A stretch of 64,000 nt of DNA from a virus: positions 1-64,000 of the IMG/VR virus record IMGVR_UViG_3300042453_004296, one strand, 5' to 3'. The notes beneath the pieces are model-generated. The model saw nothing but the letters and a program-made list of their open reading frames with translations. It had not been told where the DNA came from and made no database searches. Positions 44,462-52,371 of the stretch are shown piece after piece; the stretch's first letter is position 1, and each line of letters opens with the position of its first letter. Made by a program: the position numbers and the translations under genes.

Positions 44462-45859
44462 TTATTCAGCTGTTATGCTAGGGTTTGAATCTATTATGAA
44501 TTTTAATTGGTTTATTAATACTGCTGGGTCGGATGCAAAAGATGATTCTGTCTTTAATATATCTACACCTTGTTTGTTTTGTGCTACAGCATATCGTCTA
44601 ATGTATTTACTTTCGTTTTTTTCGTCAATTTTTACACCTAAGGTAAATCCTTTATAAGTATTAGTATTACTATTTTGTGTGGCTGCTACTGTTGGGTTAG
44701 CCAAAGCATTAATTTCATCATTTATAGCTTCAAAATCCATGTTTTGATCTTCAGCGCAAAATTGTAATATTATATCTAGTATACTTAAAAATTTTAAAAT
44801 TGTTCCTAATAGTATACTAAATGAACCAACTGTTATGGTTATAGCTCCAATATTTTTATTTATAACTTTAAGTTCATTTTCTAATTTAGATACATAAGAG
44901 GCTATGGTAGTTTGGATCCCTGAGGTTAGAGGGGGTAAGGTTGGGGGAATACCTGTAGCAGGGTATGGGTTAGATTTGGCTAGTTGTATTCCCAACTGTA
45001 ATGTTGTTGTTACAGCAGTTGTTATACCTAATATTGTTGTTAGTGTGGATGTAGTTTTATAAATACCATTTATTTGATTGACTATAGCATTACGTTGTTT
45101 AATAATAGATTGTATTTTAGCTGATGATGGGCAATCTATTAGGTTAGCTAGTTGATCTACTGGTATTAGTGCTAGTAAAGAAGGAGCGGCTCCTTTGGCT
45201 AGTGATTGTAATTTTTCTTTGTCTTTAGCTGTGTCTTTAGCTGAGTTAGCTGTATCTCTAGCTGAGTCAATTTTAGCTTGGGCTTCATCTTTTTTAGCTT
45301 GAGCATTTGCTTTTATAGAATCAACTGATGAATCACCACTTATTCCTAATTGGGAGACTGCTATAGGAATTATTTGTGGAGCCATAGGAGTGATTAATCC
45401 TATAACAAAAGGTATTAATCTTTTTTTAATAGTTGATTTTTGGCTATTAATAAAATTAGTAAACCTAACTTCAGGTGGCAGGTCTGACTCTAATGCTTGG
45501 TTTAATGCTTCATTATCCTGTTTTAATATCTCTTGATTAATCTTAGCATTATTTAAAGCTGTTAGGTCAGGGGCTTCAGACAGTGTTATTCTTGGTAACT
45601 CTGAGTTTTCAACATTGTTTTCTCCTGATTGGTCTTGGGTACCTTCAGTAGTATATGGTAATGGCTCGCCATTATTAGGGTCAACTATGTTATTAGCTAG
45701 TAATATTTCTCTAGCGGCTGATTCTTCAGTGTTGGTCATTCTTGAAGGACCATTAATAACCTGTCCACTAGGAGTGGATAGTACAGCGTATAATTCAGGG
45801 CCACGTTTTTTAAACGTGATAGTGCTTCCGTCACTAACTTTAAATATAGATGTACTCAT
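44462..45859 (-). CDS. Baseplate/tail protein with long helical and hydrophobic region
   Basis: The 465-residue protein has an N-terminal domain (FKVSDGSTITFKKRGPELYA), a central helical region with hydrophobic stretches (LIPFVIGLITPMAPQIIPIA about 148-167; TTSTLTTILGITTAVTTTLQ; SFSILLGTILKFLSILDIIL), an Ala/Lys-rich coiled coil between them, and a C-terminal domain (YKGFTLGVKIDEKNESKYIR). The hydrophobic helices may insert in the host membrane during infection, as tape-measure-like proteins do. This is inference. Confidence 0.6.
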   Translation of the reverse strand: MSTSIFKVSDGSTITFKKRGPELYAVLSTPSGQVINGPSRMTNTEESAAREILLANNIVDPNNGEPLPYTTEGTQDQSGENNVENSELPRITLSEAPDLTALNNAKINQEILKQDNEALNQALESDLPPEVRFTNFINSQKSTIKKRLIPFVIGLITPMAPQIIPIAVSQLGISGDSSVDSIKANAQAKKDEAQAKIDSARDTANSAKDTAKDKEKLQSLAKGAAPSLLALIPVDQLANLIDCPSSAKIQSIIKQRNAIVNQINGIYKTTSTLTTILGITTAVTTTLQLGIQLAKSNPYPATGIPPTLPPLTSGIQTTIASYVSKLENELKVINKNIGAITITVGSFSILLGTILKFLSILDIILQFCAEDQNMDFEAINDEINALANPTVAATQNSNTNTYKGFTLGVKIDEKNESKYIRRYAVAQNKQGVDILKTESSFASDPAVLINQLKFIIDSNPSITAE

Positions 45860-45873
45860 ACTTGGTTATTTAT

Positions 45874-45883
45874 AATAAATATG
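45874..45883 (-). promoter_or_regulatory. Putative late promoter
   Basis: The minus strand reads CATATTTATT, 14 bases upstream of the ATG at 45859. It is a weak match (last base). Confidence 0.35.
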
Positions 45884-45902
45884 TAAGAAATGTGGGGTTT
45901 TG

Positions 45903-45934
45903 TTTGGTTTTGTAAGATTAGTGTCGTACATTTA
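45903..45934 (+). promoter_or_regulatory. Host-type promoter on the plus strand for the lipoprotein moron
   Basis: TTTG (45903-45906), exactly 20 bases, TACATTTA (45927-45934), with the extended GTCG just before TA. It is the only plus-strand copy of the early promoter and faces the lone plus-strand gene. Confidence 0.8.
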
Positions 45935-45951
45935 TATTATAAATAAAGGTT

Positions 45952-46281
45952 ATGAAAAAATTATCAATCACTAGTTTATTATTTTGTTTACTATTATCAT
46001 GTAAATCACAAGTTAAAAGTTGTGAGCAATCATTAGTAAATTGGAAAAATTATGAAGATACAATTCAAATTGAATTTGTAGGTATTGATTCATCAATTTT
46101 TAAAGGTAAAGATTATCACTATGTAGCCGATTCATTATTTTGGAATCACAATGGTATTTACCATCGTTATGATATTAAGAATATTGAAACAGGCAAAATT
46201 CATAGAATTATTTTTGAAAGACAAAAATATAATAATGGGGTAAGACCATTTAATATTCTATTATTTGAAAGAGTAGGTTAG
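45952..46281 (+). CDS. Small lipoprotein (moron on the opposite strand)
   Basis: This 109-residue protein is the only convincing plus-strand gene. MKKLSITSLLFCLLLSCKSQ is a lipoprotein signal peptide with lipobox LLSC (Cys17), and the Lys-Ser after Cys suits outer membrane export. The mature part has no known domain. The gene has its own host-type promoter and lies between two convergent/divergent late baseplate genes, ending six bases before the 503-residue gene's stop. Phage lipoproteins made early are often superinfection-exclusion factors; this role is inferred. Confidence 0.8.
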   Translation: MKKLSITSLLFCLLLSCKSQVKSCEQSLVNWKNYEDTIQIEFVGIDSSIFKGKDYHYVADSLFWNHNGIYHRYDIKNIETGKIHRIIFERQKYNNGVRPFNILLFERVG

Positions 46282-46287
46282 CAATTC

Positions 46288-47799
46288 TTATCCTTTTCCG
46301 GCAACCGGGGCTGGTATATTATTGAATACGACTGTATTTTTATCTGTTATTGTGTTAGAGCATGGGTCAAAAGTAAATATATATAGGTTAGAATTTCTTT
46401 TAGATGGGGTAGCTCCTGTGAGTCTTCCAGATTCGTATGTTACTTTTAATTCTCCACTAGGTGTTGGGTTAAGTAAGTATAAATAAAAATTTCCAGCACC
46501 AACATGACAATCATAGCCCCATGATGGATCTTCATATTGGGTGTTACCTATCTGTATACCTACACATTCTATATTAAATTTTATTAACTCATCTTCTGAG
46601 TTTTTTATTTGAGGGAACATTTCTGGGGTGATTATAAATCTGTTATATCTTTTCCCACTTTTTGCTATTACACCTGGAATTTGGGGTAAAGGTATAGGGG
46701 TAGTAGGGATAGGAAATGTATCACCTTCAAAAAGTTGTTTAAATCTGCCTGAGGTAGATTCTGAGTATCCTTTTTTATGATACCCTGAGGAGACATTATC
46801 CCATTGGCTTAGACGACCAGGACCACTATATGCTGTAGGGTCGTTGTTGTTTAGACTAGCAAAATCTTTACCGTCATCTCGTTTTAGTAAATGTCCGTTA
46901 GCATATATTTTATATACAGTAGCATTACAGGTATGGTCAGAACCTTCATATGTAACATCAAATACTATAATTCCATCACCTAAACAACCCGTTTTTTTAG
47001 TTCGTAATTCAGCTTGTATACTTACCCACTGTTCATCTTTATATTTTTGGTCACTAGGCTTATCTCCTTCATTAGGATTATATTGGGTTAAGCCGGTAAT
47101 AGGATTATTTATAACAATATTAGGTAATATAAAATTTAAATTATTATTAGCTGATGCTTTTGAGTTTAAATATTTAGTTATATATTCTTTTAGGTTAGTA
47201 GCTCTTTTTCTAGCTAAAGCTTTTTCAGGTAATGATTTATTGTAGTCTGGGTTTGGTTGTCCGTTTTCTAGTGTAGGTTCTAGGTCTCTATTAGAGGGTT
47301 TAGATTCAGATGATGATATAGAAATTACATTATTTCTAGGGTTAGTATTAATAAATTCATATAAATCATCTAGTTCTTGGTTAAGTGTATCTTTTGTATT
47401 TTGAGGTAAACTTAATACTAACCATCTTCCAGATTCATATTGATCTTCTAATTTAAAATTTCCCCCATTTTTAGGATCAATAAACGTATTAAATTCAGGA
47501 TTGAATTCTCCAGTAGCACTAGTTCGTGGGTTTTTAATTATTCTAGGCTCTAAACCTGATTTAGTAAACGTAAATGTAATTGGGAATATGTCTGTTTGAG
47601 AAATAAGGTTATTATCTTTAGTATCAAGTTTAAAATAAAAATAACCTTTAGTATCAGTAACAGTAGATTTTGATTCTTGTCTAAGAGATTGATTTGATAC
47701 AGCTGTACCCAGGACAACATTGTATGTAACTGTGACAGTTACTCCATCCAAAATTTCCCCATTTGAACCTCGACATCTACCACTAAATTGCTTTATCAT
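46288..47799 (-). CDS. Baseplate-cluster protein with regulatory-like and OmpA-like domains
   Basis: The 503-residue protein starts with a carboxypeptidase-regulatory-like beta domain (GSNGEILDGVTVTVTYN, STVTDTKGYFYFKLDT). A segment around 170-240 (SLPEKALARKRATNLKEYIT to YLNSKASANNN) resembles the helix-strand pattern of OmpA C-terminal peptidoglycan-binding domains (L-x-x-x-RA-x-x-V-x-x-Y-L). The C-terminal half is beta-rich. A baseplate protein able to bind peptidoglycan would fit the envelope-penetration step. Confidence in OmpA similarity is moderate. Confidence 0.6.
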   Translation of the reverse strand: MIKQFSGRCRGSNGEILDGVTVTVTYNVVLGTAVSNQSLRQESKSTVTDTKGYFYFKLDTKDNNLISQTDIFPITFTFTKSGLEPRIIKNPRTSATGEFNPEFNTFIDPKNGGNFKLEDQYESGRWLVLSLPQNTKDTLNQELDDLYEFINTNPRNNVISISSSESKPSNRDLEPTLENGQPNPDYNKSLPEKALARKRATNLKEYITKYLNSKASANNNLNFILPNIVINNPITGLTQYNPNEGDKPSDQKYKDEQWVSIQAELRTKKTGCLGDGIIVFDVTYEGSDHTCNATVYKIYANGHLLKRDDGKDFASLNNNDPTAYSGPGRLSQWDNVSSGYHKKGYSESTSGRFKQLFEGDTFPIPTTPIPLPQIPGVIAKSGKRYNRFIITPEMFPQIKNSEDELIKFNIECVGIQIGNTQYEDPSWGYDCHVGAGNFYLYLLNPTPSGELKVTYESGRLTGATPSKRNSNLYIFTFDPCSNTITDKNTVVFNNIPAPVAGKG

Positions 47800-47802
47800 A
47801 TA

Positions 47803-49077
47803 TTACACAGTTTTAACTTGTTTAGAAAGTAAATTTTTACCATTAACTATATTTAAAAGATCATTACTTAAAGTTTCAGCATCAGATGCTACAGATTGTA
47901 GTGATACAATTGGTGCTCCATTACTATCAGTAGCTGTTTTAAAAGCTATATTAAGTGTTTGTAAGAATGTAGCTATATCTGATAGTACAAAATTTAAATT
48001 TTCACCTAATACAACAGATTGAATCTTAGACCCTTCTATTCCTTCTGATGATCCTAAGTAAACTGTATCTGCTGTAAGTGAAATTTGTTTAGCATCTACT
48101 CCTAAAGTATCATTACATGATAACTGAATAGATTTGTTGGCTAAAACTAATATTGAATCATTTTTAGCATTAAATACTAATCTACCTGAGTTCAATATGA
48201 TCTGATTCCCAGCGTATTGTTTTGGGTTAGCAGGGGGGGTTGATTTGGAGAATGAAAAGTCATTTAAACTAGATATATTTAATGGAATCTGTTGGGTTGA
48301 CGTGAGGTATATAGATGATAAGTCCCCATTTATATCTTCAGTTTCAGGTACCCAAGAATCACTAGCATATGTTGATTGTCCGTTTCTTAATATAGTAATT
48401 GGATCACCATTTTCACCTATAGTAGACCATCTGTTAGGGATAACAGCATTTTTTACAGTTGAACCTAGTCGTATTGAATTACCCCATCTACCTTCATATA
48501 TTGTATCTCCTTCGTATGGTAGTAAAGGGTGAATATCTATTTTTTCTTTAAATGTCTTTCCCAAATAAATCTCAGTACTAGTATCTTCTACTCGTCTATA
48601 TGAACCTAACTCAGTTTGGACATAATCTTGACTTTGGGCAGGTGAAATAGTATCAGTTACAGGTACAGCATTATGGTGTTGGCTATTCCATGCATTTACA
48701 GGTGGGAAATAATATGCTATACTTGAATTTACATCATTTGTAGCATTACTACTTGGGAGAAATATGATGTATGTTGTTTCATTTATTAATGGGTATTGCT
48801 TAATATTGGGAAAAAAAGGAATAGCATATGATATACTTTCAAAAGGAGATGTTTGACTTACACCTAATGTCGGGGTAATTACCGAATCATAGAATATAGT
48901 TCCTATACTATTCCATCCTCCATATTCTTTAAATTTAGGGTGAGTATTATCTAATATAATATCTAATACCCGAATTGGGAGTAATTTAATAGCATTATTA
49001 CCCAAAAATACATTTGAGCTATAAGTATTAGTATTATTTTGGACCTGGTTTAAGGGGCCATAGTTAATGTCCGGCAT
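47803..49077 (-). CDS. Baseplate spike/hub protein, gp5-like
   Basis: The 424-residue product has an N-terminal domain, an OB-fold-like middle (YEGDTIYEGRWGNSIRLGST, about 192-211) and a C-terminal beta-helix with regular strands (NQIILNSGRLVFNAKNDSIL, VLANKSIQLSCNDTLGVDA, KQISLTADTVYLGS). This is the layout of gp5/gpV-type central spikes. No lysozyme domain is visible, unlike T4 gp5. Confidence 0.75.
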   Translation of the reverse strand: MPDINYGPLNQVQNNTNTYSSNVFLGNNAIKLLPIRVLDIILDNTHPKFKEYGGWNSIGTIFYDSVITPTLGVSQTSPFESISYAIPFFPNIKQYPLINETTYIIFLPSSNATNDVNSSIAYYFPPVNAWNSQHHNAVPVTDTISPAQSQDYVQTELGSYRRVEDTSTEIYLGKTFKEKIDIHPLLPYEGDTIYEGRWGNSIRLGSTVKNAVIPNRWSTIGENGDPITILRNGQSTYASDSWVPETEDINGDLSSIYLTSTQQIPLNISSLNDFSFSKSTPPANPKQYAGNQIILNSGRLVFNAKNDSILVLANKSIQLSCNDTLGVDAKQISLTADTVYLGSSEGIEGSKIQSVVLGENLNFVLSDIATFLQTLNIAFKTATDSNGAPIVSLQSVASDAETLSNDLLNIVNGKNLLSKQVKTV

Positions 49078-49418
49078 TATTCTTCGGTCTTAAATTTGTC
49101 TAGTTCAGCTAATAATTGTGCTTTTTCTTCATCAGAAATACCAAATCCACCACTTTCACCTGCTGTATTATTCATGATACGTTGGATAATGGTAGCCATT
49201 TTAATTAATTGTTCGTCATTCTTAACACTTATTTCTAAGTACTCTTTAATTAAAGGAACAATCAACGTAGCATCACCTATACTCTGCACAAGTGGTTTTA
49301 ATTCAGTGATTAAAGCAGATATTTGTTTTTCTTTTTTCTTTTGGTTATCATAGATTTCCTCTAATATATCAGAGAATTTCTTTTTACCAAAAACAACACC
49401 ATCTAAACCGTTACTCAT
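49077..49418 (-). CDS. Small helical protein, unknown
   Basis: The 113-residue product is helical and charged (KKKFSDILEEIYDNQKKKEK at 12-31, IKEYLEISVKNDEQLIKMAT). It shares one base with the spike gene start and has its own late motif 14 bases upstream. It may be a baseplate assembly helper; nothing specific can be said. Confidence 0.6.
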   Translation of the reverse strand: MSNGLDGVVFGKKKFSDILEEIYDNQKKKEKQISALITELKPLVQSIGDATLIVPLIKEYLEISVKNDEQLIKMATIIQRIMNNTAGESGGFGISDEEKAQLLAELDKFKTEE

Positions 49419-49432
49419 ATATTTATTTTATT

Positions 49433-49441
49433 TATAAATAT
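49433..49441 (-). promoter_or_regulatory. Putative late promoter for the baseplate operon
   Basis: GATATTTATAAA on the minus strand, 14 bases before the ATG at 49418; overlaps the last codon of the sigma-like gene. Confidence 0.55.
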
Positions 49442-50148
49442 CAATGGTGAAAATCTGTATAGCCGTTTTCTAGGTAGAAATAATAATGTTGCTTGAATAT
49501 ATCGTATAATTTGTTGGCTATTTTGGTGATTTTAGGTGTTTTAGCATCAATAATCTCACGAATATATATGTATAATGCTTTCTTATTAAATACATCAATA
49601 TTCTCACGTTTACGAAATAATTCTAATATCGCATCAGCAATTTGAGCATCATTTTCTTTGGGAAATAAAGCATAAATATTTTTAGTACAATGATCTACAT
49701 ACTCATCTATGAAGTTAGATAATTTATCTTGGGATGAACCTTCGTCTATTCTATAAGAAAAATCTTCATTTGATTCAATTTCTTCAATAGGTGCTTTATC
49801 TACTCGTTTTTTATAATTTTTAGTATTAGTTACTATCAAGTAGCGTTTAGCAATAGTACCGAAATAAGAATAAGCTTTAGCTCCTCGTTCTGGGTTAAAT
49901 AAGTGTATTTTAGAAAGTAAAAATGTGATTACTTCGTGTTGTAAATCTTCAATGTTGTCTACTTCAGTATAATAAAACTTAAAAGTATGGATAATATTTT
50001 CTGTTAACTTAAAGAAAGCATAATGGATGCGTTCACGATATATTTTATCTTTTAACTCAAAATCAGTAGTAGTATTGTACGATACAATAGCATTCTCAGT
50101 GTCTTGAGTAAAATACTGTGTGTTTTTCTTTTCTTTCACCTCGGTCAT
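49441..50148 (-). CDS. Late transcription sigma factor, T4 gp55-like
   Basis: The 235-residue product contains the sigma region-2-like segment LFNPERGAKAYSYFGTIAKR followed by YLI (about 90-112), preceded by DIEDLQHEVITFLLSKIH-like helix. This pattern matches T4 gp55, the sigma factor that recognises the -10-only late promoter. No region 4 is evident, fitting promoters without -33 boxes. It probably directs host RNA polymerase to the ATATTTATA sites listed here; the assignment is from motif and context. Confidence 0.75.
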   Translation of the reverse strand: MTEVKEKKNTQYFTQDTENAIVSYNTTTDFELKDKIYRERIHYAFFKLTENIIHTFKFYYTEVDNIEDLQHEVITFLLSKIHLFNPERGAKAYSYFGTIAKRYLIVTNTKNYKKRVDKAPIEEIESNEDFSYRIDEGSSQDKLSNFIDEYVDHCTKNIYALFPKENDAQIADAILELFRKRENIDVFNKKALYIYIREIIDAKTPKITKIANKLYDIFKQHYYFYLENGYTDFHH

Positions 50149-50420
50149 AACTTTTTAATTTTAAAAGAATTTAATATATCTTGTAATTGTTGGATTTGTT
50201 TAAAGAAAAACCCTACTTCATCGTCTGATTCAAATGATCCTTTAGCATCTACTTCTTTAAGTTTTTTATCTGCAAACTCAATAATACCTGATATTTTATT
50301 TAGGTAATCCATATATCCTGCTAGGATATCTTCTTGGCGTTCATTTTTTCTGAGGAGGTTAAAGGTCGTAAATCCTAAGATCACGACCATTAATCCTAAT
50401 ATAATTGTTAATATTATCAT
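50145..50420 (-). CDS. Membrane-anchored coiled-coil protein
   Basis: The 91-residue protein has an N-terminal membrane helix (IILTIILGLMVVILGFTTFN) and a charged helical rest. It overlaps both neighbours by 4 bases (HD hydrolase upstream, sigma factor downstream). Function is unknown. Confidence 0.65.
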   Translation of the reverse strand: MIILTIILGLMVVILGFTTFNLLRKNERQEDILAGYMDYLNKISGIIEFADKKLKEVDAKGSFESDDEVGFFFKQIQQLQDILNSFKIKKL

Positions 50421-51202
50421 AAGTCATTTAGCATATTCATCAACCCTGTGCTTTCAATTGAACTTAATGTTTTAGTTTTGATAGTTGGTTTAGGGTTAGA
50501 TGATTTTTTCTCGGTATTTAAAGAAAAATTATCTTTTTTAGTATTACCATTTTTAAATTTAGGTAACCACTCTTTTTCAAACTCAATACGAGCAGCCATT
50601 AAATCAGCCTGGTGTATAATAAATGGTAGTGCTGTTCTAGGGCGTTGCTCTGGCATATAAGCCATTAAGTATTTTTTATTACCATCATCATATAAACCAT
50701 CATGGGTTTGAATAGCGATCATCTCATTAAATGAGTACTGGATACCATGTTGTTGGAGTAGAAATAATCCACGATCTGGTACTGAGGCAAATGGTAGTTT
50801 ATTGTTGAATGTATAATCTTCACCTAGTTTATCTTTACGCCATTGGTCAGTCTGAGGTACGTATGATTCATTTTCTTCATCTCCCATTTTTCCTAGGTCG
50901 TGGTTTAAAGCAGCAAATACTAATTCTTCTTTGGTGTATGTAGAAGTATCTACTCCCATCTCAACCCAAACATTATTTAATTTAAGAGCACAATCAACTA
51001 CACGAAGAATGTGATCAACATATCCTCCTGGGAAGGCATTGTGATACTCTTTCTTATGTGATGCTGGCATCATCATAATGCGTTCTGAGTATTTGGAGTA
51101 GAAGTCTAATAACTGTGAGCGGCGTGGTTCACTAATAAATGTTTTTATAGTTTCTTCTAGGTCCATCCAATTATTCTGGATTTGTTCTGCTGTTAACTTC
51201 AT
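50417..51202 (-). CDS. HD-domain phosphohydrolase
   Basis: The ATG at 51202 (MKLTAEQIQNNW) is preferred over a longer frame overlapping the preceding gene. The protein has GGYVDHILRVVDCALK (first His), VFAALNHDLGKMGD (HD at about 107-108) and QTHDGLYDD and IHQADLMAARIEF (later His/Asp). This is the HD superfamily, which often hydrolyses nucleotides or cyclic oligonucleotides. A role against host signalling or in nucleotide pools is possible but not shown. Confidence 0.8.
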   Translation of the reverse strand: MKLTAEQIQNNWMDLEETIKTFISEPRRSQLLDFYSKYSERIMMMPASHKKEYHNAFPGGYVDHILRVVDCALKLNNVWVEMGVDTSTYTKEELVFAALNHDLGKMGDEENESYVPQTDQWRKDKLGEDYTFNNKLPFASVPDRGLFLLQQHGIQYSFNEMIAIQTHDGLYDDGNKKYLMAYMPEQRPRTALPFIIHQADLMAARIEFEKEWLPKFKNGNTKKDNFSLNTEKKSSNPKPTIKTKTLSSIESTGLMNMLNDL

Positions 51203-51203
51203 A

Positions 51204-51386
51204 TTAGTTATACGATTGTGGTTCTGATTCAACAAATAAGCGTGCTTGGTCTACTGAGGTTCTGATTCGTTCTAATGCGTCTTTATATTCCTCAATAGGG
51301 CGCTGGTTGTTGACGATAAAATTAAGTTGGTTGGTTAACCCTTCGATTTTATCTAATTCGTGTAATAGGTTATTTTTATTTTTCAT
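51204..51386 (-). CDS. Small helical protein, unknown
   Basis: The 60-residue product is a predicted single coiled coil (NNLLHELDKIEGLTNQLNFI, YKDALERIRTSVDQARLFVE). It ends directly before the HD gene. No function is apparent. Confidence 0.55.
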   Translation of the reverse strand: MKNKNNLLHELDKIEGLTNQLNFIVNNQRPIEEYKDALERIRTSVDQARLFVESEPQSYN

Positions 51387-51429
51387 ATTATATTGGTATT
51401 CGTTTAATAATTGATATCACATCCCACCC

Positions 51430-51481
51430 CTCTTTTATTCTCTTGTTCCAAAACCCGTATTCCTACGATACAATAAAAGAG
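51430..51481. repeat. 10-bp inverted repeat between operons
   Basis: CTCTTTTATT (51430-51439) and its exact complement AATAAAAGAG (51472-51481) flank a 32-base spacer. It lies in a gap of 114 bases upstream of the 51204 gene and downstream of the 51501 gene. It could be a weak terminator stem or a regulatory site. Confidence 0.45.
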
Positions 51482-51500
51482 ATTGGGCGCCAAGTTATTC

Positions 51501-51902
51501 TTAAAAGAAATCTAAGAATTTTTGAATAAATGCACATTTCTCATACTCTTCAGCATTCTCAAAATATCTAAGACTTTTATTTAAAGCCCTTAAAAATACC
51601 TTGTCAGAATATTCTTCTATACATTCTATATGAGTAGGATTATTCAGATCTAATTTTTCCAAATGAGTAAAAGCCCTATTATACACCATACTTTCCCCAG
51701 CCCGTTTTACATCACCCGTATCTAAATCAGTATTAGAACTACTCATAAATTGGATTAATTGATCACTAAATGACTCATAATTGTAAATCAATTTTTTAAA
51801 CATCCCCATATACACTATAGGGTGCTCAGACAAGTCAATATATGTAGTAGCCTGCTCCTCACCCCCAGGTACAAATAAATCAAATATCTTCTTTATATCC
51901 AT
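51501..51902 (-). CDS. Unknown helical phage protein
   Basis: The 133-residue product (MDIKKIFDLFVPGGEEQATT) is helical with no recognised domain. A late motif sits 3 bases upstream, so it may be a late virion or assembly protein. Being so close to the motif suggests a leaderless mRNA. Confidence 0.55.
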   Translation of the reverse strand: MDIKKIFDLFVPGGEEQATTYIDLSEHPIVYMGMFKKLIYNYESFSDQLIQFMSSSNTDLDTGDVKRAGESMVYNRAFTHLEKLDLNNPTHIECIEEYSDKVFLRALNKSLRYFENAEEYEKCAFIQKFLDFF

Positions 51903-51905
51903 ATA

Positions 51906-51914
51906 TATAAATAT
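51906..51914 (-). promoter_or_regulatory. Putative late promoter
   Basis: ATATTTATA on the minus strand, three bases before the ATG at 51902. Confidence 0.45.
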
Positions 51915-51949
51915 ATAGAAAAAAAAGAAAACGGCACGAGGCTGTTAAC

Positions 51950-52093
51950 TTATCCTTTTAGTAACATTTTGATATTTCGAGCTTTTAACTCACTTATCTC
52001 ATTTTCTAATTGTTCTATTCGTTTAGATAGAGTATAAAGATAAGTAATTGATAAAACTGTTTCAAGAAGTAAAATAACTGTTAATACTATCAT
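51950..52093 (-). CDS. Small membrane protein with coiled coil
   Basis: The ATG at 52093 gives 47 residues: MIVLTVILLLETVLSITYLY (membrane helix) then TLSKRIEQLENEISELKARN (coiled coil). A longer frame would run into the tRNA gene. It may be a holin-like or envelope protein; unknown. Confidence 0.5.
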   Translation of the reverse strand: MIVLTVILLLETVLSITYLYTLSKRIEQLENEISELKARNIKMLLKG

Positions 52094-52108
52094 AATAATA
52101 AATTTAGT

Positions 52109-52181
52109 GCGCCCTCCTGGGATCGAACCAGGCACCTACTGATTATGAGTCAGTTGCTCTAACCGAATGAGCTAAGGGCGC
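52109..52181 (-). tRNA. tRNA-Met/Ile2 (anticodon CAT)
   Basis: The 73-base cloverleaf has acceptor GCGCCCT/AGGGCGC, D-arm GCTC...GAGC, anticodon stem ACTGA/TCAGT with loop CTCATAA (anticodon CAT) and T-arm CCTGG-TTCGATC-CCAGG. It is either elongator Met or Ile with lysidine-modified CAT; the acceptor stem is fully paired, unlike initiator tRNA. Confidence 0.9.
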
Positions 52182-52188
52182 TATTAGT

Positions 52189-52285
52189 ACTCAAGGCAGG
52201 ACTTGCACCTACACACTCTTTCGAGTTAGAAAACCTAGCGTCTACTATCGGATTCCCATGGAAACCTCGCTTCCGCCACTTGAGC
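52189..52285 (-). tRNA. Aberrant tRNA-Leu-like gene with enlarged D-region
   Basis: The 97-base element has a 7-bp acceptor (GCTCAAG/CTTGAGT, one G-T), T-arm GTAGG-TGCAAGT-CCTGC and a short variable arm CTC-GAAA-GAG. Its D-region starts TGGCGGAA and ends GTAGACGC as in tRNA-Leu, but 25 extra bases (with GGTTTCC/GGAATCC hairpin) lie between. I cannot place a normal anticodon stem-loop. It lies between two intact tRNA genes, so it may be a degenerate, interrupted or unusual tRNA. Confidence 0.5.
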
Positions 52286-52289
52286 ATTG

Positions 52290-52364
52290 TTGCGGGGGCA
52301 GGACTCGAACCTGCGTCATTTGGCTTATGAGACCAAGCTGGAACCATCTCCAGTCCACCCCGCC
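52290..52364 (-). tRNA. tRNA-Met (CAT), initiator-like
   Basis: Acceptor GGCGGGG pairs with CCCCGCA except for the first pair (G-A), the 1:72 mismatch typical of bacterial initiator tRNA. It starts GCGGGGTGG, like the E. coli fMet acceptor region. The anticodon stem is TTGGT/GCCAA with loop CTCATAA, and the T-arm is GCAGG-TTCGAGT-CCTGC. The D-arm (CTGG/CCAG) is offset by two bases. ACA follows the acceptor instead of CCA. Confidence 0.8.
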
Positions 52365-52371
52365 ATATATA

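Noticed and set aside
441-45883. Reading TATAAATA on the plus strand as T4-type late promoters for rightward transcription
   Set aside because: The elements sit just upstream of minus-strand ATGs and no plus-strand genes follow; the minus reading ATATTTATA is the consistent one.
52159-52347. A 62-codon frame across the tRNA cluster
   Set aside because: It overlaps three tRNA-type genes and translates tRNA sequence.
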